From Xenococcaceae cyanobacterium MO_188.B32 (lineage in GTDB: Bacteria > Cyanobacteriota > Cyanobacteriia > Cyanobacteriales > Xenococcaceae), in contig JASJDJ010000026.1 of NCBI GenBank assembly GCA_030065635.1, positions 1 through 54,965 of the forward strand: a stretch of 54,965 nt of DNA, in the 5' to 3' direction. The notes below the pieces were generated by a model. The model was not told the origin of the DNA. It searched no databases and saw only the letters and a list, made by a program, of their open reading frames with translations. The translations under genes were made by a program, and so were the position numbers. Positions 1-7,989 of the stretch are shown piece after piece (positions within the stretch are counted from its first letter, which is position 1; each line of letters opens with the position of its first letter).

Positions 1-101
1 CCCAGTCTAATTGATTTTGATGTCGGCAGAAACTCTCACAACACACTGTCGCGTTCCAGCCGGAGCGAACACCAGGTTCAAACCTTGATGCGGTAGGCTT
101 T
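1..101. other. Window edge, no intact gene
   Basis: Lies downstream of the truncated imelysin-like ORF on the minus strand. An imelysin gene should continue here for several hundred codons, but after the motif RYPWEKSEAF the reading frame diverges and stops at 102. I see no recognisable continuation in any frame up to the edge. It may be foreign or rearranged DNA that replaced the rest of the gene. Confidence 0.4.
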
Positions 102-488
102 TTAGCAGAGCGCGATCGCCTTTGGGGTGAGAAATGCGGGAAAAGCCTCACTCTTTTCCCAGGGGTAACGAGTTTCTATCCACGCTTGTTGGGCTGCTTT
201 TAAATTAGCATCATTAGGCTCGTTAACAAAAGTCTCAACTGCTTTGTTTAATTCATCAGCTTTTTCTACCAATAGCTCGTAAGTAGGAATTACAACTCGA
301 GCGGCAAAATCACTAACCACAGCTAATTCAATATCATTAGACTGAGAATCGGTATTCTGATTTGCTTCTCGATCGCTCGCATTAGTTGAATTACTATTAC
401 AACCACTAGCAAGAGCTATTACACTCACACAAGCAAAAGGCAGTAAATACAGACGAGAGAACGCCTTAAGTCTGTTTTTTGCTAACAT
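102..488 (-). pseudogene. Imelysin-family lipoprotein, N-terminal fragment
   Basis: Encodes 128 residues. A signal peptide ends in a lipobox-like ALASGC (Cys at about residue 30), so the product would be a lipoprotein. A Ser/Asn-rich linker follows, then the start of an imelysin (peptidase M75-like) domain, recognisable from VVIPTYELLVEKADELNKAV and AWIETRYPWEKSEAF. Family members are usually more than 300 residues and are linked to iron handling. Here the frame runs into unrelated residues and a TAG directly after SEAF, so most of the domain is missing. Either the gene is broken by a frameshift or insertion, or it is a pseudogene. The family call is from motif memory; truncation is seen directly. 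Confidence 0.6.
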
Positions 489-559
489 TTTTTTACATTC
501 TCTAAATTAGAAATTTAATTAACAACAGGTCTCTTATATTACTACTTTTGCTACTTATT

Positions 560-781
560 CTAATATTCTGGATTATTTAAAATTCTTGCGTCTAACTCAA
601 ATGTACGTCTTCCTTCTTCAAAAAATCTTTGGGACTCAGTCGGGGTAAATAAACCATTAATTACGGTGTTAGGAATATGCCGTGCTTCGACTACGTTGAC
701 TGAATTGGCTAACAATATCGTTGAGACGAGTGCTATTTTTTGGAATAGTTGAGAATTTATGAGGTGAAAATTAATAGTCAT
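560..781 (-). CDS. Small secreted protein, unknown function
   Basis: Encodes 73 residues. An N-terminal hydrophobic stretch (about 12-28, ending in small residues near VEA) looks like a signal peptide. The mature part is about 40 residues: polar, with FFEEGRRTFELDARIL, predicted helical. I know of similar short cyanobacterial secreted proteins with a GLFTPTxSxxFFEEGR-type segment, but no function is known to me. It is co-directional with the imelysin fragment, with a gap of about 70 bp. A real gene is likely because of the coherent signal peptide and start. Confidence 0.5.
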   Translation of the reverse strand: MTINFHLINSQLFQKIALVSTILLANSVNVVEARHIPNTVINGLFTPTESQRFFEEGRRTFELDARILNNPEY

Positions 782-1165
782 GTTTCCTTCTCATTAAAGT
801 CAAGACTAGTCGAGCATATATATTATTGTAGTGAAACTTATTTGGAGTCGGCAGCGAGAATTTGGCTCAAAAAGAAAAATTACCTAAAACCAAGCACCAT
901 ATTCTGGCACAATATGATCGTGACTCAGTTATTGTCTAGTTATTGGCAATTGCGCCAGTATTTATGGTTAATTTAATGGAGAGTTTTCTTTAAATCGAGC
1001 GAAAACATACTCAAATCTTGTAAGACAAAAGTAACACTAAAACAAAAGTATCACTATGTCAAAGTTAATGACTGGAACAACTTGCTGATTTCATCTGAAT
1101 CAGTTTGTCCCGTCATCGATAACAAAACCAGGAAAATTTACAATTATCTGTTTTTTTGATCTTTT
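782..1165. other. 384-bp gap holding a decayed gene
   Basis: The first two thirds contain DUF4291-like coding debris in three frames (separate entry, 827-1001). The remainder up to sqdX is AT-rich and has no clear hairpin terminator or strong promoter match. Confidence 0.5.
827..1001 (+). pseudogene. Decayed DUF4291-like gene fragment
   Basis: Three pieces in three frames line up in order with the N-terminal part of DUF4291 proteins. The first reads SETYLESAARIW. The second, in another frame, reads LPKTKHHILAQYDRDSVIV and ends at a TAG. The third, in the remaining frame, reads IGNCASIYG, stop, FNGEFSLNR. As I recall the family, it has the order ETYL...W, (R/H)HILAQ(Y/F)D..(S/T)VIVYQAY, AIGxFA..xGxFGGEF. 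That order makes a frameshifted remnant more likely than chance. The rest of the domain, including the usual WIKPNFLWMMYRSGW segment, is absent. DUF4291 function is not known. Confidence 0.55.
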
Positions 1166-2299
1166 ATGCGTATTGCTCTTTTTACAGAAACTTTTTTACC
1201 TAAAGTTGATGGTATTGTTACTCGTCTACGTCATACGATCGAACATTTACAACGCAATGGCGATCGAGTATTAATTGTTGCTCCAGAGGGAGGTCTGAGA
1301 GAATATAAGGGTGCCAAAGTTTATGGTGTTCCTGGTGTTCCTCTTCCTCTCTATCCAGAACTAAAACTAGCACTACCACCCCTTGGTAGTAAAAACATTA
1401 TCGAAGAATTTAACCCAGAGCTAATTCATGTAGTTAATCCAGCAGTATTGGGACTGAGTGGTATTTATTATGCTAAAACCATGAATATACCGCTTATTGC
1501 TTCTTATCACACTCATTTACCCCAATATTTACAACATTACGGCTTGTCAGCATTAGAAGGATTACTATGGGAATTGCTGAAAGCAACTCATAACCAAGCA
1601 CAGCTTAATCTTTGTACCTCAACTGCCATGGTAGAAGAGTTAATCGATCGTGGCATCGAGAGAGTAGACTTGTGGCAAAGGGGTGTCGATACAGATATGT
1701 TTCAACCCCATCTAGCTTCCAAGCAAATGCGGTCGCGTTTATCTCAGGGCAATCCAGAAAGCCCTATATTATTATACGTTGGTAGAGTTTCTGCTGAAAA
1801 ACAAATCGAAGAAATTAAACCAGTTCTCGAAGCTATCCCCGAAGCCTGTTTGGCGATCGTGGGTGATGGCCCTAACCGAGAAGCCCTTCAAGAACATTTC
1901 GCCGGTACAAAAACTCATTTTGTCGGTTACTTACAAGGGTTAGAACTGGCTTCTGCCTATGCTTCTGCTGATGCTTTTGTTTTCCCTTCTCGTACTGAAA
2001 CTTTAGGACTCGTACTTTTAGAAGCTATGGCTGCTGGTTGCCCAGTAGTGGCTGCTCGTTCTGGTGGTATCCCCGATATTGTCACCGATGGAGTTAATGG
2101 ATACTTATTTGAGCCAGATGACTCACAAGGTGCAATTACGGCAACAAAAAGACTACTAGCAGCTAAAAAAGAAAGAGAACAACTAAGAAACAATGCTCGC
2201 ATAGAAGCCGAACGTTGGGGTTGGGCAGCAGCAACTCGTCAGTTACAAAATTATTATCGTCATGTAGTTTATGCAGATTCTTTATCCCCTGCTGCGTAA
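1166..2299 (+). CDS. sqdX: UDP-sulfoquinovose:DAG sulfoquinovosyltransferase
   Basis: Encodes 377 residues, the normal length for cyanobacterial SqdX. It transfers sulfoquinovose from UDP-sulfoquinovose to diacylglycerol, the last step of sulfolipid (SQDG) synthesis for thylakoid membranes. It is a GT-B fold, GT4 family enzyme. The N-terminal domain opens with RIALFTETFLPKVDGIVTRL and has the ASYHTHLPQYL segment. The C-terminal domain has YVGRVSAEKQIE and the GT4 E-x7-E motif in ETLGLVLLEAMAAGCPVV. The ATG follows an AT-rich leader. sqdB is not nearby. Downstream lie heptamer repeats and a GC-rich folded element rather than a simple terminator. A different GT4 lipid or sugar specificity cannot be excluded by reading alone. 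Confidence 0.85.
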   Translation: MRIALFTETFLPKVDGIVTRLRHTIEHLQRNGDRVLIVAPEGGLREYKGAKVYGVPGVPLPLYPELKLALPPLGSKNIIEEFNPELIHVVNPAVLGLSGIYYAKTMNIPLIASYHTHLPQYLQHYGLSALEGLLWELLKATHNQAQLNLCTSTAMVEELIDRGIERVDLWQRGVDTDMFQPHLASKQMRSRLSQGNPESPILLYVGRVSAEKQIEEIKPVLEAIPEACLAIVGDGPNREALQEHFAGTKTHFVGYLQGLELASAYASADAFVFPSRTETLGLVLLEAMAAGCPVVAARSGGIPDIVTDGVNGYLFEPDDSQGAITATKRLLAAKKEREQLRNNARIEAERWGWAAATRQLQNYYRHVVYADSLSPAA

Positions 2300-2303
2300 A
2301 GTT

Positions 2304-2324
2304 AAGTAGCAAGTAGCAAGTAGC
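2304..2324. repeat. Heptamer tandem repeat (AAGTAGC)x3
   Basis: Three perfect copies of AAGTAGC start 5 bases after the sqdX stop codon. This is the short tandem heptanucleotide repeat type common in cyanobacterial intergenic DNA. A small CCC-TTC-GGG hairpin follows directly. Confidence 0.85.
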
Positions 2325-2335
2325 CCTTCGGGTTC

Positions 2336-2422
2336 GGTAGTTGCGTGACTGTCGGGGAACCCGACGGGGCTTATAAATTCCGCAGCCAAGCTACGGAAAC
2401 AGCCCCTTCCCAACGCACTACC
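2336..2422. repeat. GC-rich branched palindromic element
   Basis: An outer stem pairs GGTAGT (2336-2341) with ACTACC (2417-2422) and GCGT (2343-2346) with ACGC (2413-2416). It encloses a hairpin GTCGGG-gaa-CCCGAC (2351-2365) and a second arm GGGGCT (2366-2371) with AGCCCC (2401-2406), which itself contains TTCCG/CGGAA. The fold is multi-branched and far more GC-rich than its surroundings. It may act as a terminator or mRNA-stabilising structure for sqdX, or be a mobile repeat; neither is shown. Confidence 0.6.
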
Positions 2423-2460
2423 TCACAAGTAGCGAATTGATTCGTTGGATGCTCGCGTTG

Positions 2461-4239
2461 TTACTCTAAAAATTGTTTGTTCTTTTGCTCTAAAGCTTTG
2501 AACAAATTAGTCCATTCTAAATGACCGATCGATAAGTTTCTAAATCTTGATTTTCGATCTTCCTCTAGTTGAGCGAGCATGGTTTCTGTTTGTTGGTTAT
2601 CGATCGCTTTTTTAGCTGCTGCAAATAGTAATTCGAACTCACGGGTATGATGGCGATTGCGATCGCCCGCGAGTTCGAGTTTAGCTCTTTGATAAGTTAA
2701 CTGATAATCATGAGGATTGGCTCGAATCAGAGTATCTTTGAGGAATTCCCACTGCTCGGATTCTAAAGCAATTTGCTTGAAAACTCCTCGTTCATTTTTG
2801 CTAATCAAAGATAGTAAAAGATTTGGTTGACCGACAACAATAGCTTTATCTACTGCTAGAAATAAAGAATCTAAAGCTTGGGGATAATCTAACTGATTGA
2901 CAGATTCAATAGCCTGTTGATAATCATCGTAAAATTCATGATTAGTGGGATTCCACTCGACCAATAGTTGTCGAGCCCGAGCGTAAGCAGAAGTACCTGG
3001 AGAAATACTATTTAGTTTTACCAATGCTCGATCGTATTTTTGCTCTTTTGCTAATTGTTGAGCAGTATTTAAATAGTCTTGTGCCTGTAGATTCTCACAA
3101 TCTTGAAACAAAGTTTTCAGTCTAGTCGCCAGATAAGAATCGCCACTAAAAGCTTGAGATAGGCTAATACATTTGGCATAGTTTCCTTTCTCTTTACTTT
3201 CTCGAACAGCTTTTATGGTCATATCGATAGGCAATTGCCAGTGCAGATACCATCCACCTAGACCAAGTATAATAGCTGCCGTACTAAGAGGAATTAGCCA
3301 AGATAATTTAAATTGGTGTCGAGCATTAGATAACCTACTAATAAGAGATTCTACTGGTTTAGAACTGGGGATTTTACTGTAATTGGTTAGTTTTGATGGT
3401 AATGATAGAGGTTTGCGACTACTTAACTGTTGTAGTACTTCTAAGGCTTCGATCGCTGAGTGATATCTCTGTCTAAAATCGTAGCGTACCATTCGCTCTA
3501 AAATTTTGGCTAGCTTAGGATTAACTTTAACCTCATTGCGCCAGACTATTTCTGCTGTTTCAGGGTGTTCTTGTAACTCCTGAGCCATTTTTCCTGTCAA
3601 AGCTTGAATGCCAATTATACCCACAGCATAAACATCACTACTAAATCTGGCTTTTCCTGTAGTCTGTTCGCTAGGCATATAGCCTGGAGTACCAATAGTG
3701 GTGATAATTCTGGTTTCTCCTTGAGGGTTGAGTACTTCGGTAGCTGCTAATTCTTTGACAGCACCGAAGTCAATCAAGACAATCTTGTTATCTGAATAGC
3801 GTCGAATTAGATTAGGAGGTTTGATATCCCGATGAATGACTTGTTGCTGATGCACAAAAGCTAGAGGCTCTAAGATATCTCGCACGAGAATAATAACCTC
3901 TGATTCGCTTAACTGCTTACCAGGAACGAGTTCTTTAGATATACTGTGACCCTCAATCAATTCCTGAACCAAGTAGAATTCTTTATTTTCTTGAAAATAA
4001 GCTAGAAGTTGAGGAATTTGATTGTGATTGCCCAAACGATATTGGGTTTGGGCTTCCCGTTCAAATAATTGAGTTGCTATGGCAAAAGTTTCTGGCAAAG
4101 TACACAACGGTTTGAGTTTTTTGACTACACACTTGTTGTTAAACTTCTGTGAATCTTTGGCTATATAAGTCTGACAAAAGCCTCCAGCGCCAAGTTTTTC
4201 AATTATGTGGTAACGTCCACCCACTAGCTGCCCGATCAT
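2461..4239 (-). CDS. Membrane-anchored Ser/Thr protein kinase
   Basis: Encodes 592 residues. An N-terminal eukaryotic-type kinase domain spans about 10-270. The glycine loop is GAGGF (17-21), the likely ATP-binding lysine is in VVKKLK near residue 40, the catalytic loop is HRDIKPPN (Asp138), DFG is at 157-159, and GTPGYMPSEQ is the activation segment. One transmembrane helix lies at about 313-331. The C-terminal 260 residues are helical and TPR-like with no named domain seen; they would lie on the far side of the membrane, probably as a sensor or scaffold. This layout is common among cyanobacterial Spk kinases. It is monocistronic and starts at ATG. The substrate is unknown. Confidence 0.85.
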   Translation of the reverse strand: MIGQLVGGRYHIIEKLGAGGFCQTYIAKDSQKFNNKCVVKKLKPLCTLPETFAIATQLFEREAQTQYRLGNHNQIPQLLAYFQENKEFYLVQELIEGHSISKELVPGKQLSESEVIILVRDILEPLAFVHQQQVIHRDIKPPNLIRRYSDNKIVLIDFGAVKELAATEVLNPQGETRIITTIGTPGYMPSEQTTGKARFSSDVYAVGIIGIQALTGKMAQELQEHPETAEIVWRNEVKVNPKLAKILERMVRYDFRQRYHSAIEALEVLQQLSSRKPLSLPSKLTNYSKIPSSKPVESLISRLSNARHQFKLSWLIPLSTAAIILGLGGWYLHWQLPIDMTIKAVRESKEKGNYAKCISLSQAFSGDSYLATRLKTLFQDCENLQAQDYLNTAQQLAKEQKYDRALVKLNSISPGTSAYARARQLLVEWNPTNHEFYDDYQQAIESVNQLDYPQALDSLFLAVDKAIVVGQPNLLLSLISKNERGVFKQIALESEQWEFLKDTLIRANPHDYQLTYQRAKLELAGDRNRHHTREFELLFAAAKKAIDNQQTETMLAQLEEDRKSRFRNLSIGHLEWTNLFKALEQKNKQFLE

Positions 4240-4384
4240 ATCTTAATTTACGAGGATAATCATTTTTGATTTTAGTGAAAATATACCTTTTATTACTAGG
4301 ATGTTTCTAAAATTTTATATTGTAAAGTGATTGATGATTTTTTATGTTGTTTACTTAAATTTTTTCGCTATAAATTATAAATAT

Positions 4385-6889
4385 TTACAACTTTTCTAAA
4401 AATTGGATCAAGCTTGCTATAGCATGTACTGCTGTAAGCGATTTTTTAGCTGCTTGATTAGCTAAGTTGGCAACTTCGAGCAAAGATTGCTGAGCTAATT
4501 GAGAATTTTGCTCTCCTATAGTTGCTGCTAGAGTAATACGTTCGATTAACTGATTGATTTCTTGGTTGCGAGCGGTCATCCGAGCTAGATTTTGGCGAGT
4601 TTCTTGGGCTATTTCAAGACCGATAAATGCTTTGGCTTCGCTTGTTTCTAAGATAGTCGTGAGCTCTGATGTTTCTGCTTTAATTGTGTCTAAGAAAACC
4701 TTGATTGCCTCTGTTTTCATAATTAATTGCTTCGTTGAAGCATAGACTGTGTGAGTTAATTCTTGAAGGGATTTTTCAGAGACAATACCTATTCTATTAG
4801 CTTCAAAATTAGTTTTATCTATTTGTTGATTAATTGCTTCTGCTAGCCGATTGATTTGTTCTGTTGCCTGGATAAACTGCTGACAAGATTGTCCTAAGTT
4901 AATATTTTTAACAGCAATTTTTCTGAGACTTTGCTGAATATCAATTAGTCTATCTTCAGTTAAGTCGATATTTTTGTGTTCTATTCTGAGAATGCCCTCA
5001 ACTTGTTGACTTTGCAGTTTTGTTTGATCGATATTATGAGTTAACCCTTCTACTGATTTAGCCATAACTTGCATTTGCTTAAAGATTGGAGTTACGGCAT
5101 CTACTTCAGCAAGAACTTTTTGAGAGAAATTTTCTAAACTAATTTTGCTTTCTTCAAGAAATACAGGTAGTTGGCTGTGAATAAGTGCTTTTTTTTCTGA
5201 TTTACTCAGAGTTAGATTTTGATGATTTTGAAGGACTTCTTGAGTTTGAATCATCAATTGAGCGTTATCCAAAGAGTATCCTACTTGTTTTGCTACTTGT
5301 TTGAACCATTTGCTCTCACATTCTTGCCAAAAGCGTTGTAAAGAACATTGATGAGCTATTAAAAAACCATAGAGTCGATCTTGGTGAATAATAGGCGCGA
5401 CCATAAGAGACTTAACTTCTAAGTTGGCTAGTTGCTCTCGATAAGAAGGAGATATACTCGCTTCCTCTACATCATGAATAATACGAACGGGCTCTTGATA
5501 GTACTCCGCTTCAAAACAAGGTTCTTCAATAACCGTTCCTAATATTTTTGGATAATCTGGAGCGACAGATTCAGCAGTAACAGTTGCCTGATGGGAATGG
5601 TCTAGACGATAGATAACTGCGCGGTCGCATTCGAGAATTCGACGAGTTTCTTCAACCGCAGTCTTAATGATGTCTTCTTCTGTAGTAGCTGAATGGATAC
5701 ATTCAAGAGAATCACTTAAATAATCTTGCCACAGACTGGTTTCTTGCAATTGTACTTGAAGATTCAGACAGTCTGTTATTAGTTGAGAATCATCTAATGC
5801 CAAACCTATCTCAATGGCAATTTGATTGCATAATTCGATTTCTTTCGCTCGCCATTGATGAAAATCATAACATTGATAGGCGATTAATAATCCCATTAAT
5901 TGACCTTGTTGTTCTATGGGTACGTGCAAACAGGATTTAATGTCGAGAGACTCATATTGACTCAAATGCTGAGAGTCTAGTTGCGATTCTTGATAAATAT
6001 TATCGATCACTTTGTAGCGTTTTTTTTGGTATTCAGACAAGTATTTACTTTCTAAGCCTAAATCTTCCGTGTATGTCAGTAAAATTTCACAAAATCGAGG
6101 CTCGACAGATTCAGCAATAACTTGTCCAACGTTTTGTCGCTCGAATTGGTAAATTATTACTCGATCGCATTGTAAAGCTTTACGGGTTTCTACTACAGCA
6201 TTTGCCAGAATATCTTCACGGCTAATAGATTTACGTATACCCAAAACAATCTTGGCTAATACTTGGGACTGTTGTTGATTGTCTACCTTTATTGCCAAGC
6301 TATTTGCTTGACTTACATTGCGAGCAACTACATTTATATTTTTTTGAGCCCATAACGCACTCACTATACCAACCAATAAAGCTGTAACTTCTGTTCCTGC
6401 TAACAAGAACAACAATGTTTTCTTTTGCGATTTTAAATGTTCTTTTAAAAGTTCGAGGTTTTTTTCGTTGCTATAAATTTCTTGTATTTTGATAGTTCGA
6501 TTACCAAAATAATAGATTAGACCAGAAGAAAGTATCAATGGCAACATCGTTAGAGTGATGACAATAGCCATTGTTCTGGTTTTAATTTGTTCGAGGTTAT
6601 AAAATCGAGAGTTTTTTCCTTGCTTCGGTTCTTCACTAGCTCGATCGATATTGTGACTTTCGTGTCTTTCCCCGATAGTGTTTAATCTCTGTTTGGTAAT
6701 ATTTATCCAGGAAAAGGGGTTTTTCCAAGAATTACTCTGATGAGTTTTTTGTGCCAAAGGAACAGACGATGATGATTGTTCGGATGAGGTTAAATCGCTC
6801 TCTGCCAAAATTTCTTCTGGTTCTATCTGAATATCTAAAAAGATATCATCATCGTTTGGATTAGAGGGAACAGTATGGTTCATCGACAA
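4385..6889 (-). CDS. Two-GAF membrane sensor with MCP-like coiled coil
   Basis: Encodes 834 residues. An acidic, disordered N-terminus (1-100) precedes two transmembrane helices (about 107-128 and 158-180). Two GAF domains follow (about 224-365 and 395-550), then a long helical region to the end resembling the signalling part of methyl-accepting chemotaxis proteins. The GAFs resemble those of phytochromes and cyanobacteriochromes (DRVIIYQFE, LMGLLIAYQC; DRAVIYRLD, LYGFLIAHQC). At the position where a bilin-binding Cys is expected I read DSQHLSQY and SPSYREQL, so no chromophore attachment is predicted. The coiled coil lacks an obvious MCP hairpin-tip consensus. No che genes are nearby. The partner is unknown. 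Confidence 0.75.
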   Translation of the reverse strand: MSMNHTVPSNPNDDDIFLDIQIEPEEILAESDLTSSEQSSSSVPLAQKTHQSNSWKNPFSWINITKQRLNTIGERHESHNIDRASEEPKQGKNSRFYNLEQIKTRTMAIVITLTMLPLILSSGLIYYFGNRTIKIQEIYSNEKNLELLKEHLKSQKKTLLFLLAGTEVTALLVGIVSALWAQKNINVVARNVSQANSLAIKVDNQQQSQVLAKIVLGIRKSISREDILANAVVETRKALQCDRVIIYQFERQNVGQVIAESVEPRFCEILLTYTEDLGLESKYLSEYQKKRYKVIDNIYQESQLDSQHLSQYESLDIKSCLHVPIEQQGQLMGLLIAYQCYDFHQWRAKEIELCNQIAIEIGLALDDSQLITDCLNLQVQLQETSLWQDYLSDSLECIHSATTEEDIIKTAVEETRRILECDRAVIYRLDHSHQATVTAESVAPDYPKILGTVIEEPCFEAEYYQEPVRIIHDVEEASISPSYREQLANLEVKSLMVAPIIHQDRLYGFLIAHQCSLQRFWQECESKWFKQVAKQVGYSLDNAQLMIQTQEVLQNHQNLTLSKSEKKALIHSQLPVFLEESKISLENFSQKVLAEVDAVTPIFKQMQVMAKSVEGLTHNIDQTKLQSQQVEGILRIEHKNIDLTEDRLIDIQQSLRKIAVKNINLGQSCQQFIQATEQINRLAEAINQQIDKTNFEANRIGIVSEKSLQELTHTVYASTKQLIMKTEAIKVFLDTIKAETSELTTILETSEAKAFIGLEIAQETRQNLARMTARNQEINQLIERITLAATIGEQNSQLAQQSLLEVANLANQAAKKSLTAVHAIASLIQFLEKL

Positions 6890-7384
6890 GTTTCTTGGAA
6901 TTTATGGTTTTTTGACCGCGGAATGCGGTCACCGCAGGCAGCGGAGGGGCTGTCTCTTGAATTTAATTCAAGAGCAAGTATCGCCCCGTTCGTTAAAAGG
7001 CGGTGTAACGGTGACTGCCATGACATTTAGATTATTATGCCAAATAAAGCATCGGTAAATAGTAAGTTTACCAAGTCAAAAAAAATGCATTTATATTCTT
7101 CATTATTTATTGAGTTTAGTGAATATTTTGATAATTTAAAGAATAATTATCTTTTATTACCGTCTGTTTTTTGTTAGCTTTTCATCTCGAGCGTGTCCGT
7201 CACCAACCCGCATCTCTGATATTGATGATAAGTTTACCAGTTTAAACTCCAAATTATAAGACTCTTATTTTGTTTAAAAAAAGATTACAACAACAATCTT
7301 TTTTCCTCAAAATATTCAGATGTCAATTAATGTCTGGTTAATTTTTGTCATTCAACCAGTATAGAAACACGAAACTTCAGAGAT
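6890..7384. other. 495-bp intergenic region with structured segment
   Basis: The segment nearest the GAF sensor gene (about 6915-7020) is GC-rich and palindromic (separate entry). The rest is AT-rich and has no supported ORF. I specifically looked for a nickel superoxide dismutase gene (HCxxPCGVY motif) next to the maturation protease and did not see one. Confidence 0.5.
6928..7015. repeat. Branched palindromic element upstream of GAF sensor
   Basis: The outer stem is GTCACCG (6928-6934) with CGGTGAC (7009-7015). Inside, GGGGC (6946-6950) pairs with GCCCC (6983-6987), and a 21-base near-palindrome, 10 bases either side of one centre base, lies at 6954-6974 (left arm CTCTTGAATT). It has the same architecture as the element after sqdX: a long outer stem and a GGGGC/GCCCC inner arm. 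It sits 39 bp upstream of the ATG of the minus-strand sensor gene, so it may be in its leader. Confidence 0.55.
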
Positions 7385-7738
7385 TTAAGCAAAACGACTA
7401 GTAACGCGACCGAGAATTTTGTCTATAGCTACAATACCGAAAGAGCGACTATCACTGCTTTCTGCCAAATTATCTCCCTGGAGAAAACAAGAGCCATTTT
7501 CGGCAACAGACATTACTCTTTTGATGATGTGTAGCTCGGAATAATATGGATGGGCAGCAACAACAATTTCACCAACTCGAGGAAAAGCTTTTTGATAAGC
7601 GTTAAGATCTACCAAAATTTCTTCCCCTGGTTGTAATAGAGGAGTCATGGATAAACCCGTTACTCGAAAACGTTTTCTTTTTCTCAGTAGCCAAAGCAAT
7701 AATTCTCGATAAGTACTTTCTGGTAATATTTCGGTCAT
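7385..7738 (-). CDS. sodX: Nickel-type SOD maturation protease (S26-like)
   Basis: Encodes 117 residues, typical for the small S26-type protease that removes the N-terminal propeptide of nickel superoxide dismutase so that His1 and the two Cys can bind Ni. The nucleophile motif is GLSMTPLLQPGEEILVD (Ser30), the general-base region is HIIKRV (Lys73), and the C-terminal S26 motif reads GDNLAESSDSRSFG. No membrane helix is present, as usual for this subfamily. sodN normally lies beside it but is not visible here, so it is elsewhere in the genome or lost. A general signal peptidase-like role is the alternative. Confidence 0.8.
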   Translation of the reverse strand: MTEILPESTYRELLLWLLRKRKRFRVTGLSMTPLLQPGEEILVDLNAYQKAFPRVGEIVVAAHPYYSELHIIKRVMSVAENGSCFLQGDNLAESSDSRSFGIVAIDKILGRVTSRFA

Positions 7739-7989
7739 TATTAAAAATAAGACTTAAAAAAAAGCTAAGAGTAAGGGCGTAATTTTGAAGAAGCTTCAAA
7801 ATGTTGACGAGCGCGGGAAGGGGGCTTCAAAACATAATAATTTATGCACTCGCTCTATTTCTAACTTGGCCATTGGCAAATGTCTTAAAAGCTTAGAGCT
7901 TAAAAGCGATTGACTCAGGGCGTAGTCTCTTAACTTGTCACGAATGTCTATCTACCTAAGTCCTGTAAATTTGAGCATGAATTGTAACT

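Noticed and set aside
74-87. AGGTTCAAACCT as a tRNA T-loop
   Set aside because: No acceptor, D or anticodon stems around it; it is just a short palindrome.
749-976. Open 75-residue plus-strand frame
   Set aside because: It is one frame of the decayed DUF4291 remnant and has no ribosome site or intact domain.
7602-7799. 65-residue minus-strand frame overlapping the protease start
   Set aside because: Different frame of the same region; no motif, lysine-rich nonsense.
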